Below, piece by piece: positions 1-8,952 of a stretch of 64,000 nt of DNA. Position 1 is the stretch's first letter. Every line of letters starts with the position of its first letter. Source of the stretch: Rhizocola hellebori (GTDB lineage Bacteria; Actinomycetota; Actinomycetes; Mycobacteriales; Micromonosporaceae); assembly GCF_016862955.1 (NCBI RefSeq), contig NZ_BONY01000029.1, positions 55,159 through 119,158 on the forward strand. The letters run 5' to 3'. Under the pieces are notes generated by a model, which made no database searches, was not told where the DNA came from, and saw only the letters and a list, made by a program, of their open reading frames with translations. The translations under genes were made by a program, and so were the position numbers.

Positions 1-1
1 C

Positions 2-256
2 GCCGGCTACCGTGCCCGTGCGCCGCAGGTGCGTGACTGGATAGCGCAAGCGCTGGCCGAGCTGGCCGGGGATAAGCCTGCCTATGCCTTGGTACTGGGA
101 CGAGAGCTGCACTGGTTCGACAACGCCGACTATCACGAGGCAGCGCTGACCCTGCTGACCGGCGCCTACCGGGCGCTCGACCGCAGTGCCCTCGCCGAAA
201 TCACCGAAGTCCACTACGCCAACCGCGACCTGCGTTCCGTCGATGTGCTCGGCTAG
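2..256 (+). CDS. C-terminal fragment of an unknown protein
   Basis: The reading frame is open from base 2 and ends at a TAG at 254-256, so only the last 84 residues are present and the start lies outside the window. The visible part is acidic and helical, with a motif around HWFDNADYHEAAL and a tail rich in charged residues. I do not recognise a catalytic motif. It loosely recalls C-terminal tails of actinobacterial repeat proteins, but I cannot assign a family. The gene ends convergently, one base from the end of the PASTA gene on the other strand. Confidence 0.6.
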   Translation, partial: AGYRARAPQVRDWIAQALAELAGDKPAYALVLGRELHWFDNADYHEAALTLLTGAYRALDRSALAEITEVHYANRDLRSVDVLG

Positions 257-257
257 C

Positions 258-734
258 TCACTGCTCGGTGAGCGGCACATTCTCGACCGGCACGATCGGC
301 CCCAACGGTAGCAATCCTATCGAAACAACGAGTGTCACGTTTCGGCCAGGCTCAAGTGCCGTGCCTGCCCTAGGGATGGTCCCGATGGCGACTTCGGATT
401 CGATAGTGGCAGACTCCTGGTCTTGCCGGATCACCACATACTGCTCATGTTCCAGGTCCGCCTGAGCAAGGTCCGCTCTTTGGCCTGCCACCGCCGGAAC
501 AATCCCGGTCGGCTCATGGCCCGCCGAGACAGTCAGGAAAACCATCGTTCCCCGAGCAGCCAGCTCTCCGGGGGACGGGAAGGTCCCGAGGACTATGCCG
601 GCGGAAACGACTTCGGACGACTGGAAAGTGAGGTTGTCCACGGGACTGAAGTCCTCGGCGAGGATTTCTCTCGCCCGCGGAACCTCCAACCCGACCACGT
701 CAGGGATAACGAACAGTTCCTCATCCACAGTCAT
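258..734 (-). CDS. Free-standing two-PASTA-domain protein
   Basis: The 158-residue product consists almost entirely of two PASTA-like repeats. The first is at residues about 8-75 (opening IPDVVGLE and closing LTVSAG) and the second at about 80-145 (VPAVAGQ to LVVSIG). PASTA domains normally sit on the outside of Ser/Thr kinases and penicillin-binding proteins and bind peptidoglycan or muropeptides. Here there is no kinase, transpeptidase, membrane segment or signal peptide, so the protein looks soluble. The ATG at 734 was chosen over one 24 bases upstream because a GGGGGG ribosome site precedes it. The role is unknown. Confidence 0.75.
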   Translation of the reverse strand: MTVDEELFVIPDVVGLEVPRAREILAEDFSPVDNLTFQSSEVVSAGIVLGTFPSPGELAARGTMVFLTVSAGHEPTGIVPAVAGQRADLAQADLEHEQYVVIRQDQESATIESEVAIGTIPRAGTALEPGRNVTLVVSIGLLPLGPIVPVENVPLTEQ

Positions 735-805
735 CGTGGCACCCCCCACGACCCACAATATCGCTGGTCATAGGCTCGGCGAGCAAGACTGCTGCAATAC
801 GGTCG

Positions 806-1528
806 CTACTGCGTGACCACCCAGCCACCGTCGACGGGAAGCAGAACCCCGTTGATGTATGCGGCGAGCGGTGAGAGCAGGAAAAGCACCGCACCCGCGA
901 CGTCGTCGGCGTGGCCCGCACGCCGCATCGGATTGCGCTCGACGAGCGACTGGCCCAGCTCGGAGGCGGCGAAGCCGGTCATCCTTGGCGTGGCGATGAA
1001 GCCGGGCGCGATCGCGTTGGCCCGGATCGCGGGGGCGCGCCGCGTGGCGAGATGGCGGGTGTAGCCCGCGATTGCGGCCTTGCCGGCCGAGTACCAGGCG
1101 GAATCGGTACCCACATAGTTGCCTGCGACAGAAGCGATGTTCACCACCGCCGAGCCTTCCGCGGGGCCTGTGCGCAGCCAGGCATCGGTGACCGCTTGCA
1201 CGGTGCCGACGGTGGCGGCCAGAGCGTCGTTGAAGTCCAGCTCGCGGGAGCTGGCCGGGCCGGCGTTGTTCACGAGATATCGGACGGGGCCGGCCTCGGA
1301 GAGAGCTCGTGCCACGGCGGCGGGGTCGCCGATGTCGGCCACGGCGGCAACAGCATCACCGCCGTCGGCTTGGATTTCGGCGACCGTGGCTAGGATGGCG
1401 GCCTCAGCGAGGTCCCAGGCCGACACGCGTAGGCCTGCCCGCGCCGCCATCAGCGCGATGGCTTTGCCGATTCCGCTGCCGGCGCCGGTGACCACGATGG
1501 TGTCGCCGCGAGTGAAGCCGAAGTCCAT
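806..1528 (-). CDS. Short-chain dehydrogenase/reductase
   Basis: This 240-residue classical SDR has the NAD(P) glycine motif TGAGSGIG near residue 14, the NNAG motif near residue 88, and the YSAGK catalytic Tyr/Lys pair. It should oxidise or reduce a hydroxyl/keto group. The ATG follows directly on the stop of the upstream ligase (TAAATG), so it is the third gene of an LLM oxidoreductase - acyl-CoA ligase - SDR operon read leftwards from about 3984. The context suggests a hydroxyacyl-CoA or ring-hydroxyl substrate, but the sequence does not fix this. Confidence 0.85.
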   Translation of the reverse strand: MDFGFTRGDTIVVTGAGSGIGKAIALMAARAGLRVSAWDLAEAAILATVAEIQADGGDAVAAVADIGDPAAVARALSEAGPVRYLVNNAGPASSRELDFNDALAATVGTVQAVTDAWLRTGPAEGSAVVNIASVAGNYVGTDSAWYSAGKAAIAGYTRHLATRRAPAIRANAIAPGFIATPRMTGFAASELGQSLVERNPMRRAGHADDVAGAVLFLLSPLAAYINGVLLPVDGGWVVTQ

Positions 1529-3130
1529 TTAGGCCTCCCGTTTGTCTGTACCAGATTGACGAAGAACAGTCTTGAGAACCTTCCCCGTGGCATTGCGGGG
1601 AAGCGAGTCGACGAACCGGATGTGGCGCGGAACCTTGTAGTTGGCCAATCTGTCGCGGCAATAGTCGGTGACTTCCGCCAGCGACACGGAGGCTTGCTGC
1701 CGCGGCACCACGAAGGCGCAACCCACCTCGCCCAGGCGCTCGTCGGGAACGCCAACGACGGCAACCTCAGCGATGGCGTCGTGGCGCGCCAGGACCTGCT
1801 CGATCTCGGCCGGGTAGACGTTGAACCCACCAACGATGAACATGTCCTTCACCCGGTCGGTGATCCGCAGGTTCCCCGCCTCGTCCATCACGCCCACATC
1901 GCCGGTGCGCAGCCAGCCATCGGGGCTTATCGTCTCTCGGGTCGCGGCCTCGTCTTCGAAGTAGCCGACCATCACGTTGAAGCCGCGGATGAATACTTCA
2001 CCCGCATTTCCAGGGGGCAAGGATTCGCCGTTGGCGTCGACGATTTGTACCTCGACTCCGTCCAGCGCACGGCCTGAGGTGGTGGCAATGGTTCCTGAGT
2101 CGTCGGCCGGACGGCACATCGTGGCTGTCCCGCACGACTCGGTCAATCCGTAGGCGGTGAGGACGGTCTGCAATTTGAGCTCATCGCGCATCCGCTCGAT
2201 GAGGACGACCGGAACCGTTGTGGCACCAGTGACCGCGACCCGCAGACTGCTCAGATCATGATGAGAGCGCTCGGGGTGGTCCAGGATCGAGGTGTAGAGG
2301 GTGGGTGGCCCCGGCAGCACGGTGATGCGCTCCTGCGCGATCAGGCGCAGCGTAGTCTCCACATCGAACACGGGCTGCGGCACGATGGTCGCCCCGCGCA
2401 GCAGGCAGGAGACAATGCCCGCCTTGTAGCCAAACGTGTTGAAGAACGGGTTGACCAGTAGGTAGCGGTCGCCTTCACGCAGATCCGCCAGCTCACTCCA
2501 CCCGACATACAACGCGGTGGACTGGAAATGGGTCAGCATCGCGCCTTTGGGTTTGCCTGTCGTCCCGGAGGTGAAGAAGATGTCGCTGACGTCCTCGGGC
2601 CGCACCGCGGACGCGCGTGTGCGCACCAATGCTGGATCGACGTCGCCGCCAACAGCCATGAAAGCGTTCCACGCCAACATTTCGCTCTCGCCCGGAGCCG
2701 CAACGGCGGGAACCTCATTCAGCACCACCACGGTGGCCAGGTGCGGCAGATCCTCACCAGAAAGCATGCTGACATAGGGGATGCCGAGGAATCCGTCGTC
2801 GGTGACAAGCGCGACCGCTCGGGTGCGGCCCAGCAGGTAACCGGCCTCGTTGCCCTTATAGCGCGTGTTTATCGGCACCATGACCGCGCCCGCGGTCACT
2901 GTGCCCAGCGCCGCCACCACCCACCGCCAGCTGTTGGGCGCCCAGATGGCCACCCGGTCGCCGGGCGCGACCCCTCTCGCGGCCAGGGCACAAGCAAAGC
3001 GCTCGACCTCCGCCGCAAGCTCGGCGAAGGTCAGCCGGGTGTCGCCGTCGGCCACGGCGGGCGAATCCGGCCAGCGTTGCGCACACGCCGACAGCAGCCG
3101 AGGCAGGGTACGCGCGTCGAGCGGCATCAT
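1529..3130 (-). CDS. Acyl-CoA ligase, FadD3-like
   Basis: This 533-residue class I adenylate-forming enzyme has the phosphate-binding motif TSGTTGKPKGAM, the segment NPFFNTFGYKAGI, the aromatic-Gly-Leu motif TAYGLTESCG, the hinge-side motif GWLRTGDVG and the C-terminal Lys in ATGKVLK. It activates a carboxylic acid through an acyl-AMP to its CoA ester. As I recall FadD3 (the ligase for the C/D-ring propionate left by steroid degradation), several of these stretches match it closely. The acid used here is not known. The start overlaps the stop of the preceding LLM gene (ATGA), and the SDR follows immediately. Confidence 0.85.
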   Translation of the reverse strand: MMPLDARTLPRLLSACAQRWPDSPAVADGDTRLTFAELAAEVERFACALAARGVAPGDRVAIWAPNSWRWVVAALGTVTAGAVMVPINTRYKGNEAGYLLGRTRAVALVTDDGFLGIPYVSMLSGEDLPHLATVVVLNEVPAVAAPGESEMLAWNAFMAVGGDVDPALVRTRASAVRPEDVSDIFFTSGTTGKPKGAMLTHFQSTALYVGWSELADLREGDRYLLVNPFFNTFGYKAGIVSCLLRGATIVPQPVFDVETTLRLIAQERITVLPGPPTLYTSILDHPERSHHDLSSLRVAVTGATTVPVVLIERMRDELKLQTVLTAYGLTESCGTATMCRPADDSGTIATTSGRALDGVEVQIVDANGESLPPGNAGEVFIRGFNVMVGYFEDEAATRETISPDGWLRTGDVGVMDEAGNLRITDRVKDMFIVGGFNVYPAEIEQVLARHDAIAEVAVVGVPDERLGEVGCAFVVPRQQASVSLAEVTDYCRDRLANYKVPRHIRFVDSLPRNATGKVLKTVLRQSGTDKREA

Positions 3131-3984
3131 GTCAGCACCTCATCCCGATAGCGGGTAATGGTCACCCGCGCGGCTTCCAGATCGTCCGGGGCCACGCGCA
3201 GCATGAGCCGACGCACGCCCAAGTCTGCTAGCGCACGAACATCCGCCGCTCGGCTAGGCGCGCGAGCGGTCAGCTCTATCTCCGATGGCTCTCGTCCTAT
3301 TCGGACGCACTCCGAACGCAGCTGCGAGATGAGAGCCGCCAATCCGGCCAGGTCCACGCCGAGCGGATACAGGCCGTCGCCGAAGCGGGCCGCCCGGCGG
3401 ACGGCAGCCAGCCCATGGCCACCCACCACGATCGGGATGCCCGCGGGCCGCACCGGCCGAGGCCGGACGTAGACGGAGTCGAACCGCACGAACTCACCGT
3501 CGAAGCTCGCCGGGCCTTCCGCCCACAACGCTTTCATCGCCGCCAGGTACTCATCCGCACGGCGGCCCCGGCGCTCGAACGGGACACCGACCGCGTCGTA
3601 TTCCTCACGCAGCCATCCCACGCCGACACCAGCGATCAATCGGCCCCCGCTGAGCACGTCGACGGTGGCCAGCCGCTTGGCGAGAATGACCGGATTGTGC
3701 TCGGGCAAGATGAGCATCGCTGTCCCGAGCTTGATCCGGCTGGTGTGCGCGGCAAGGAAAGTGAGCACATGCAAGGGATCCGGCACATCGTGCTCCGCCG
3801 TCAGGTGCATCTTCCCGGTGGGATCGTAGGGGTACCAGGAGGTGTAGCTCTGCGGTATAACGACATGCTCGACCGTCCACAACGACTCACAGCCCAGCTC
3901 CTCGGCCAGTGCCGCGAGGCCGACGAGCGCGCTGGGGTCGAACTTACCGGTGAGATCTGGCATCACGCCGAGAGACAAACCCAT
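3127..3984 (-). CDS. LLM-class F420-dependent oxidoreductase (TIGR03619-like)
   Basis: The 285-residue product is a luciferase-like TIM-barrel protein. The N-terminal region contains SLWTVEHVVIP, and GGRLIAGVGVGWLREEYDA is the conserved nucleotide-side segment of actinobacterial F420-dependent LLM enzymes. These use reduced F420, or sometimes FMN, to reduce or oxygenate a substrate. It is the first gene of a three-gene leftward operon and is coupled by ATGA to the ligase, so a step on the same acid or CoA ester is likely. A family name such as TIGR03619 is my recollection, not a computed hit. Confidence 0.8.
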   Translation of the reverse strand: MGLSLGVMPDLTGKFDPSALVGLAALAEELGCESLWTVEHVVIPQSYTSWYPYDPTGKMHLTAEHDVPDPLHVLTFLAAHTSRIKLGTAMLILPEHNPVILAKRLATVDVLSGGRLIAGVGVGWLREEYDAVGVPFERRGRRADEYLAAMKALWAEGPASFDGEFVRFDSVYVRPRPVRPAGIPIVVGGHGLAAVRRAARFGDGLYPLGVDLAGLAALISQLRSECVRIGREPSEIELTARAPSRAADVRALADLGVRRLMLRVAPDDLEAARVTITRYRDEVLT

Positions 3985-4013
3985 GACCCACCAACCTTCG
4001 GTCGTTTGTTTGC

Positions 4014-4019
4014 TACCTT
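4014..4019 (+). promoter_or_regulatory. Likely -10 element of a leaderless promoter
   Basis: TACCTT ends six bases before the ATG at 4026, and there is no ribosome binding site. This spacing puts the transcription start at or next to the A of the start codon. The same arrangement recurs at several starts in the window. Confidence 0.45.
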
Positions 4020-4025
4020 CGCCGC

Positions 4026-4787
4026 ATGAACGACTTCACGCACCGCAGCGGAGTAGCCCTTGTCGTCGGCGCCACGGGTGGCATCGGCGCGGCGATCGCC
4101 CGCATGCTGGCCGCGCGCGGCGCCCGGGTGGCCCTCACCTTCCGCTCCAACGGCGACGCCGCGGCCGAGCTGGTTTCCGCGATCGGTGAGCCGGCGCGGG
4201 CTTGGCAGCTCGACGTTACCGACGAGGCCGCCTGCGCACGTGTCGTGGGCGAGGTCGCCGAGACGTTCGGCGGCATCCACACTCTGTGCCATGCCGCTGG
4301 TCCGCACGTCCCGATGGTCCACCTGAGCCGGGTGAGCCCGGCGCAGTTCCGGTCGCAGCTGGAACAGGACACGATCGGCTTCTTCAACGTGCTCTCCCCC
4401 ACGATTGCCCACCTTCGGGCGAGCCGCGGCAGCATCGTCGCGGTGACCACCGCGGCCACCGACCGGACAGCTGTCCGCGATGGGCTCTCGCTCACCCCCA
4501 AGGGTGCTGTCGAGGCGCTGGTACGCGGCATCGCGGCCGAGGAGGGACGCTTCGGGATCAGGGCGAACATGGTCGGCCCTGGGATGCTGACCGATGGAAT
4601 GGCGGAGCGGCTCATCGCCTCGGGCGACCTCGACGATGCCGCGCTCGCGGCCGCGACGACCAACATTCCGATGCGCCGATTCGGACGCGCTGAGGACATC
4701 GCGGAACTGGTGTGCTTCCTCGCCAGCGACCGCGCGGGCTATATCAGCGGGCAGAAGGTCAATGTGGACGGTGGCTACACCGCCTGA
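4026..4787 (+). CDS. SDR-family protein lacking the usual catalytic tyrosine
   Basis: This 253-residue SDR has a glycine motif (VGATGGIG), a modified NNAG motif (CHAAGPH), and the usual C-terminal cofactor-side ending GQKVNVDGGYTA. The catalytic YxxxK is not seen: the aligned stretch reads LSLTPKGA, with Ser where Tyr is expected and Lys kept. The serine region reads VTTAATD. It may bind NAD(P) and act by another mechanism or on an unusual substrate. It is a lone rightward gene between two leftward operons, and its leaderless-type promoter supports the chosen start. Confidence 0.8.
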   Translation: MNDFTHRSGVALVVGATGGIGAAIARMLAARGARVALTFRSNGDAAAELVSAIGEPARAWQLDVTDEAACARVVGEVAETFGGIHTLCHAAGPHVPMVHLSRVSPAQFRSQLEQDTIGFFNVLSPTIAHLRASRGSIVAVTTAATDRTAVRDGLSLTPKGAVEALVRGIAAEEGRFGIRANMVGPGMLTDGMAERLIASGDLDDAALAAATTNIPMRRFGRAEDIAELVCFLASDRAGYISGQKVNVDGGYTA

Positions 4788-4814
4788 AAAGGCAAAGTGC
4801 AGCGGGTGGTTCAT

Positions 4815-4842
4815 GCTGAGCTCATTCATTGACCAGCTCAGC
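4815..4842. terminator. Hairpin at convergent gene ends
   Basis: The eight-base arms GCTGAGCT (4815-4822) and AGCTCAGC (4835-4842) are perfect inverted repeats around a 12-base loop. They lie at the convergent ends of the SDR and LLM genes and overlap the LLM stop codon. There is no T-run, as is common in actinomycetes. Confidence 0.45.
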
Positions 4843-5853
4843 GATGGTGGCCAGCTTGGCGGCGTCGCCGGAAACCAGCATCGTGGTGACCAGCGACGAG
4901 CGCCAGGCCACCAGTTCCTCGGCGATTTTCTCGCGCGGCCCGACCAGCGCGACCGCTTCCACCATCGCCAGCGGAATGGCCGCCGAGGCTTCGTCCTTCC
5001 GCCCAGCCAGGTAGAGCTCCTGAACCCGGGCGCACTCGGCTTCGAAACCCATCCGGGCGAAGACCTCGTAGTGGAAGTTCGCCCCTTTGGCGCCCATGCC
5101 GCCGACATACAGAGCGAGCATCGGGCGCACCCGGTCGGCTGCCGCCTCGACATCGTCGTCGAATTCGACGTTGACCCGGCAGGTCACTTCGAAGGTTTCC
5201 CGGGTGTGGCGAGCACCGGGCTTGCTGAAGCCTTCCTCCAGCGCTTGGCGATAGTAGGCATCCGATGCGGGCGAGTAGAACATCGCGAGCCAGCCGTCGG
5301 CGATTTCGGCTGCCAGAGCCACATTCTTCGGGCCCTCTGCCGCAAGCAGGATCGGCAGATCGCGGCGAAGCGGATGAATGGTGGGGCGCAACGGTTTGCC
5401 CAGCCCGGTGCCGCCGGGAAACGGCAGCCGGTAGTGCTCCCCCGCCAGCGACACGACCTCGCGGGCGAGCGCCTGCCGGACTATCGCGACGTACTCTCGC
5501 GTGCGGGCCAACGGTTTCGGGTATGGCTGGCCGTACCAGCCCTCGACCACCTGAGGTCCGGAAGCGCCGAGGCCGAGCACAAAGCGGCCGCCGGAGAGAT
5601 GGTCCAGAGTCAGCGCCGCCATCGCGGTGGCCACCGGCGCACGCGCTGCCATCTGCATGATGGAGGTGCCGAGCCGAATCCGCGAGGTGCTCGCGCCCAG
5701 CCATGCCAACGGAGTCAAGGCGTCCGAGCCGTAGGCCTCGGCCGTCCACATCGAGTCGTAGCCGAGGCTCTCGGCTTGCGCGACGAGATCGGCAATGCCG
5801 GCCGGCGGGCCCGCACCCCAGTACCCCATGGCCAGACCCAGCTTGAGAGCCAT
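4822..5853 (-). CDS. LLM-class F420-dependent oxidoreductase
   Basis: The 343-residue product begins MALKLGLAMGYWG and has the LLM segments SMWTAEAYGSD, SRIRLGTSIMQ and LSGGRFVLGLGASGPQVVEGWYG, typical of F420-dependent luciferase-like enzymes of actinomycetes. The frame is open further upstream, but the ATG at 5853 is preferred because it overlaps the thiolase stop (TGATG) and begins the conserved barrel. It is the last gene of the long leftward operon that starts with the ABC importer. Its reaction is probably a reduction or flavin/F420-linked oxidation of a pathway intermediate; this is inference. Confidence 0.85.
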   Translation of the reverse strand: MALKLGLAMGYWGAGPPAGIADLVAQAESLGYDSMWTAEAYGSDALTPLAWLGASTSRIRLGTSIMQMAARAPVATAMAALTLDHLSGGRFVLGLGASGPQVVEGWYGQPYPKPLARTREYVAIVRQALAREVVSLAGEHYRLPFPGGTGLGKPLRPTIHPLRRDLPILLAAEGPKNVALAAEIADGWLAMFYSPASDAYYRQALEEGFSKPGARHTRETFEVTCRVNVEFDDDVEAAADRVRPMLALYVGGMGAKGANFHYEVFARMGFEAECARVQELYLAGRKDEASAAIPLAMVEAVALVGPREKIAEELVAWRSSLVTTMLVSGDAAKLATIAELVNE

Positions 5854-7067
5854 CAGTCGACCCGCTCGAAGATTGCGGCCAGCCCTTGCCCGCCACCGAT
5901 GCACATGGTGGCCAGGCCGTAGCGCTGCTCGCGGTGGTGCAGCTCGCGGGCAAGGGCGCCCACCATCCGGGTGCCGGTGGCGCCCACCGGATGCCCCAGC
6001 GAGATGCCAGAACCACGCGGATTGGTCCGCTCGAGATCGGTGCGCCCGAAGCCCCACTCCCGTGTGACCGCGATCGCCTGAGCCGCAAAGGCCTCGTTGA
6101 GCTCGATAATGTCCATATCGGACAGTCGCAGCCCCGCTCGGGTCAGGGCGGTCTCGGTGGCCGGGACCGGGCCGATGCCCATCCGATGCGGCTCGACCGC
6201 GGCCAAGCCGGTGGACACCAGTCGTACCAACGGCCGCAGCCCGAGCGATTCAGCTCGGTCGATGGTGGTGACGATGCAGAGCGCGGCGGCGTCATTCTGC
6301 CCGCTCGCGTTTCCTGCGGTGACGGTCGCGTCGGGGTCGATCGCGCCACGGATGGGCCGCAGTCTGGCCAGCGACTCGAGGGTCGTGTCGGGCCGGGGAT
6401 GCTCATCGGTGTCCACGACAGTGTCGCCGCCTCGGGCGGACACCGTCATCGGCACTATCTCCTCGGCGCTCGCTCCGCTGCGTTGCGCCGCGACGGCACG
6501 CTGATGCGAAAGCACAGCAAGCTCATCCTGCTCCTCGCGAGAGATCGAATACTCACGGCGCAGGTTCTCTGCGGTTTCCAGCATTCCGCCCGGTACGGGA
6601 TGCAGCCGCCCACCCGCGGTCACCCGCCCCCGCTCCAGACTGTCGTGCAGCTGCACACCACCAGATCGGGCACCCCAGCGGACATCGGCGGAGAAGTGCG
6701 CGGCGTTGCTCATGCTTTCGACGCCGCCCGCGACGACCAACTCCGCGTCACCCGCGCCGACATGGCGCGCGGCGTACAAAATAGATTGCAGGCCGGATCC
6801 ACAACGCCGGTCGATGGTCAGGCCGGGCACGCTCACCGGCAGCCCGGCATCAAGGGCCACCACCCGCCCGATAGCGGGCGCGTCACTGGTCGGATAGCAG
6901 TGACCAAGCACGACATCGTCGATCGCCTCGGCGGACAGCCCGGTGCGGGCAAGCAGGCCGCGCAGCACCTGAGCACCAAGCTCGGGCGCCGACAACGCTT
7001 TGAGCACACCGCCATAGCGGCCGACCGGTGACCTGACCGGCTCACAGATAACCGTGTCACGCATCAT
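5853..7067 (-). CDS. Acetyl-CoA acetyltransferase (thiolase)
   Basis: The 404-residue type II thiolase has the acyl-accepting Cys89 in DRRCGSG, NEAFAAQ, the catalytic His near residue 359 in GHPVGATG, and the second Cys near 389 in CIGGGQG, so it looks fully active. It would cleave a beta-ketoacyl-CoA with CoA. The start (ATG-ATG) overlaps the stop of the acyl-CoA dehydrogenase gene by ATGA, and the next gene overlaps by TGATG, so it is translationally coupled on both sides. It supplies the final cleavage step for the beta-oxidation-like set. Confidence 0.9.
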   Translation of the reverse strand: MMRDTVICEPVRSPVGRYGGVLKALSAPELGAQVLRGLLARTGLSAEAIDDVVLGHCYPTSDAPAIGRVVALDAGLPVSVPGLTIDRRCGSGLQSILYAARHVGAGDAELVVAGGVESMSNAAHFSADVRWGARSGGVQLHDSLERGRVTAGGRLHPVPGGMLETAENLRREYSISREEQDELAVLSHQRAVAAQRSGASAEEIVPMTVSARGGDTVVDTDEHPRPDTTLESLARLRPIRGAIDPDATVTAGNASGQNDAAALCIVTTIDRAESLGLRPLVRLVSTGLAAVEPHRMGIGPVPATETALTRAGLRLSDMDIIELNEAFAAQAIAVTREWGFGRTDLERTNPRGSGISLGHPVGATGTRMVGALARELHHREQRYGLATMCIGGGQGLAAIFERVD

Positions 7068-8203
7068 TTCGCACCGCGCAGGAGGTTTTTGGCGATGACC
7101 ACCTTCTGAATCTCGCTGGTGCCTTCGTAGATGCGGTAAAGGCGGGCGTCGCGGTAGAGGCGCTCGACCGCGACACCGTGCATGTAGCCCGTGCCACCGT
7201 GGATCTGCACCGCGCGATCGGCCACCCTGCCGACCATCTCGCTGCAGAACAGCTTCGCCGCCGAGGGAGCTATCCGGCGGTCGGTGCTGTTGTCGTAGGC
7301 CTCCGCCGCGGCGAGCACCAGTGCGCGGCCCGCCATGAGGTCGGTCTGTGATTCCGCGAGCAATGCCTGCACCTGCTGGAAGTCGCCGATGACGGTGCCG
7401 CCCTGCTTGGCCGAGAACGCATACGCCGTGCTCTCGTCAACCAGTCGTTGCGCCATGCCCACACAGCAAGCCGCGATGTGCACACGGCCTTTCACCAATG
7501 ACCGCATCGCCGCGGCATAGCCGGCGTTCTCCACCTCGCCCACCAAGCGGGAGGCGGGGACCCGCACATCGGAGAAGAAGACTTCGGCCGTGCTCGAGCC
7601 GCGCTGGCCCATCTTCTTGTCTTTCGGGCCAACCGTGACCCCGGGTGTGGCGGTGTCCACCACGAAGACGGAGATGCCCGCCGCCCCCGGACCACCTGTA
7701 CGGGCGAAGACAATGAGGATGTCCGACCAGCTCGCGTTCGTGATAAAGCGCTTCTGCCCGTTGAGGAGGTAGTCGCCGCCGTCACGGGTCGCGGTGGTGC
7801 GCAGCCCGCTGGGGTCCGAACCCGCCTCCGGCTCGGTCAGGGCGAACGAGGCAACGCATTCCCCGCTTGCCATGCGCGGCAGAAACTCCTGCTTCTGACG
7901 CTCCGTCCCGAAGTTGACGAGCACCTGCCCGGCGATGCCGTTGTTGGTGCCGAACATGGACCGAAACGCGGGCGTGGTGTATCCCATCTCTATGGCCAGC
8001 CGAGCGTCCTGCAGCGCGGTGAAGCCGAGCCCGCCGTACTCCTGCGGCAACGCGTAACCGAAAAGGCCCATCTCCGCCGCGCCTTGGCGAATCTGCGAAG
8101 GAATCTCGTCGGTCTCCTCGATGACGTCCTCGGCCCCGACCACCACCTTTCGCACGTAGGCGCGGACAGCGCTGAGGATGTCGGCGAAGTCTGACTCTTC
8201 CAT
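7064..8203 (-). CDS. Acyl-CoA dehydrogenase with canonical active site
   Basis: The 379-residue flavoprotein has the FAD/substrate motif ASFALTEPEAGSDPSG, the middle-domain stretch GQKRFITNASWSD, and the C-terminal IYEGTSEIQ whose Glu is the usual catalytic base of medium/short-chain acyl-CoA dehydrogenases. It should desaturate an acyl-CoA at C2-C3 and pass electrons to ETF. Of the four acyl-CoA dehydrogenases in the window this is the only one with the plain YEGT base. It sits between the importer genes and the thiolase in one operon. Confidence 0.9.
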   Translation of the reverse strand: MEESDFADILSAVRAYVRKVVVGAEDVIEETDEIPSQIRQGAAEMGLFGYALPQEYGGLGFTALQDARLAIEMGYTTPAFRSMFGTNNGIAGQVLVNFGTERQKQEFLPRMASGECVASFALTEPEAGSDPSGLRTTATRDGGDYLLNGQKRFITNASWSDILIVFARTGGPGAAGISVFVVDTATPGVTVGPKDKKMGQRGSSTAEVFFSDVRVPASRLVGEVENAGYAAAMRSLVKGRVHIAACCVGMAQRLVDESTAYAFSAKQGGTVIGDFQQVQALLAESQTDLMAGRALVLAAAEAYDNSTDRRIAPSAAKLFCSEMVGRVADRAVQIHGGTGYMHGVAVERLYRDARLYRIYEGTSEIQKVVIAKNLLRGAK

Positions 8204-8217
8204 TTTTCAGGTCTCCC

Positions 8218-8952
8218 TCACGCCGCGTCGGTGCGGCGTCCCATGCAGACGTCCTTGAGCCGCTCCATGTCGTCGATCTGGTCGACCGGCAGGTTCAGCG
8301 TTACCTTCCCGACGTCGAGCACCGTGACGTGGTCGGCCACGTCCACCGCGGCCTCGACAGCTTGCTCCACCAAGAGAATGGCGAGCCCTGACTCCTTGAG
8401 CGCCGCGATCCTCGACATCACCTCGGCCACAATCGCCGGGGCTAGACCGCCCGAGGGCTCGTCGAGCATGAGCAGTTTCGGCTTGGCCATCAGCGCCTGA
8501 CCGATCGCCACCATCTGCTGCTGGCCGCCGGACAGTGATCCAGCCGGATGCTTGCGCTTCTCTTGCAGGATCGGGAAAAGCTCATAGATGCGGGCGCACT
8601 CGGCCTCCAATGTGGAGCGACGCACGCCCAGGCTGTAACCGCCCAACAAGAGGTTTTCTTCGACAGTCTGATTCCGGAAGACCCGTTTGCCCTCTTGGAC
8701 ATAGCTGATCCCGGCCCGTACCCGTTTATGGGCCGCCACTCCGTCCAGCCGTCGCCCGTCGTAGTCGATACTGCCCGCGTGAACCGGGTTCAGGCCCGCC
8801 ACCGCGCGCAGCGAGGTGGTCTTGCCGGAGCCGTTGCGGCCCAGCAGGGCGGTGATGCGTCCCGGCCACACCTGGAACGAGACGTTCCAGACCACCCGCA
8901 GGTCTCCGTAACCGGTCGCGAGCCCGTCGACGCTCAGCAGTGGTGCGGTCAT
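8218..8952 (-). CDS. livF: ABC transporter ATPase, LivF type
   Basis: The 244-residue ATPase has Walker A GRNGSGKTT, a well-kept signature LSGGQQQMV, Walker B LLMLDEPSGG and the switch His region ILLVEQAV. This is the LivF class of the branched-chain-amino-acid/HAAT importers. Its start overlaps the stop of the fused permease-ATPase by ATGA. Members of this importer class also carry amides, urea and aromatic or other carboxylates. The neighbouring CoA ligases make a carboxylate more likely than an amino acid here. Confidence 0.9.
   Translation of the reverse strand: MTAPLLSVDGLATGYGDLRVVWNVSFQVWPGRITALLGRNGSGKTTSLRAVAGLNPVHAGSIDYDGRRLDGVAAHKRVRAGISYVQEGKRVFRNQTVEENLLLGGYSLGVRRSTLEAECARIYELFPILQEKRKHPAGSLSGGQQQMVAIGQALMAKPKLLMLDEPSGGLAPAIVAEVMSRIAALKESGLAILLVEQAVEAAVDVADHVTVLDVGKVTLNLPVDQIDDMERLKDVCMGRRTDAA

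Noticed and set aside
4594..5922. Long rightward open frame across the SDR/LLM junction
   Set aside because: It is a shadow of the LLM and SDR genes; the translated sequence is Arg/Gly-rich and lacks any family pattern.
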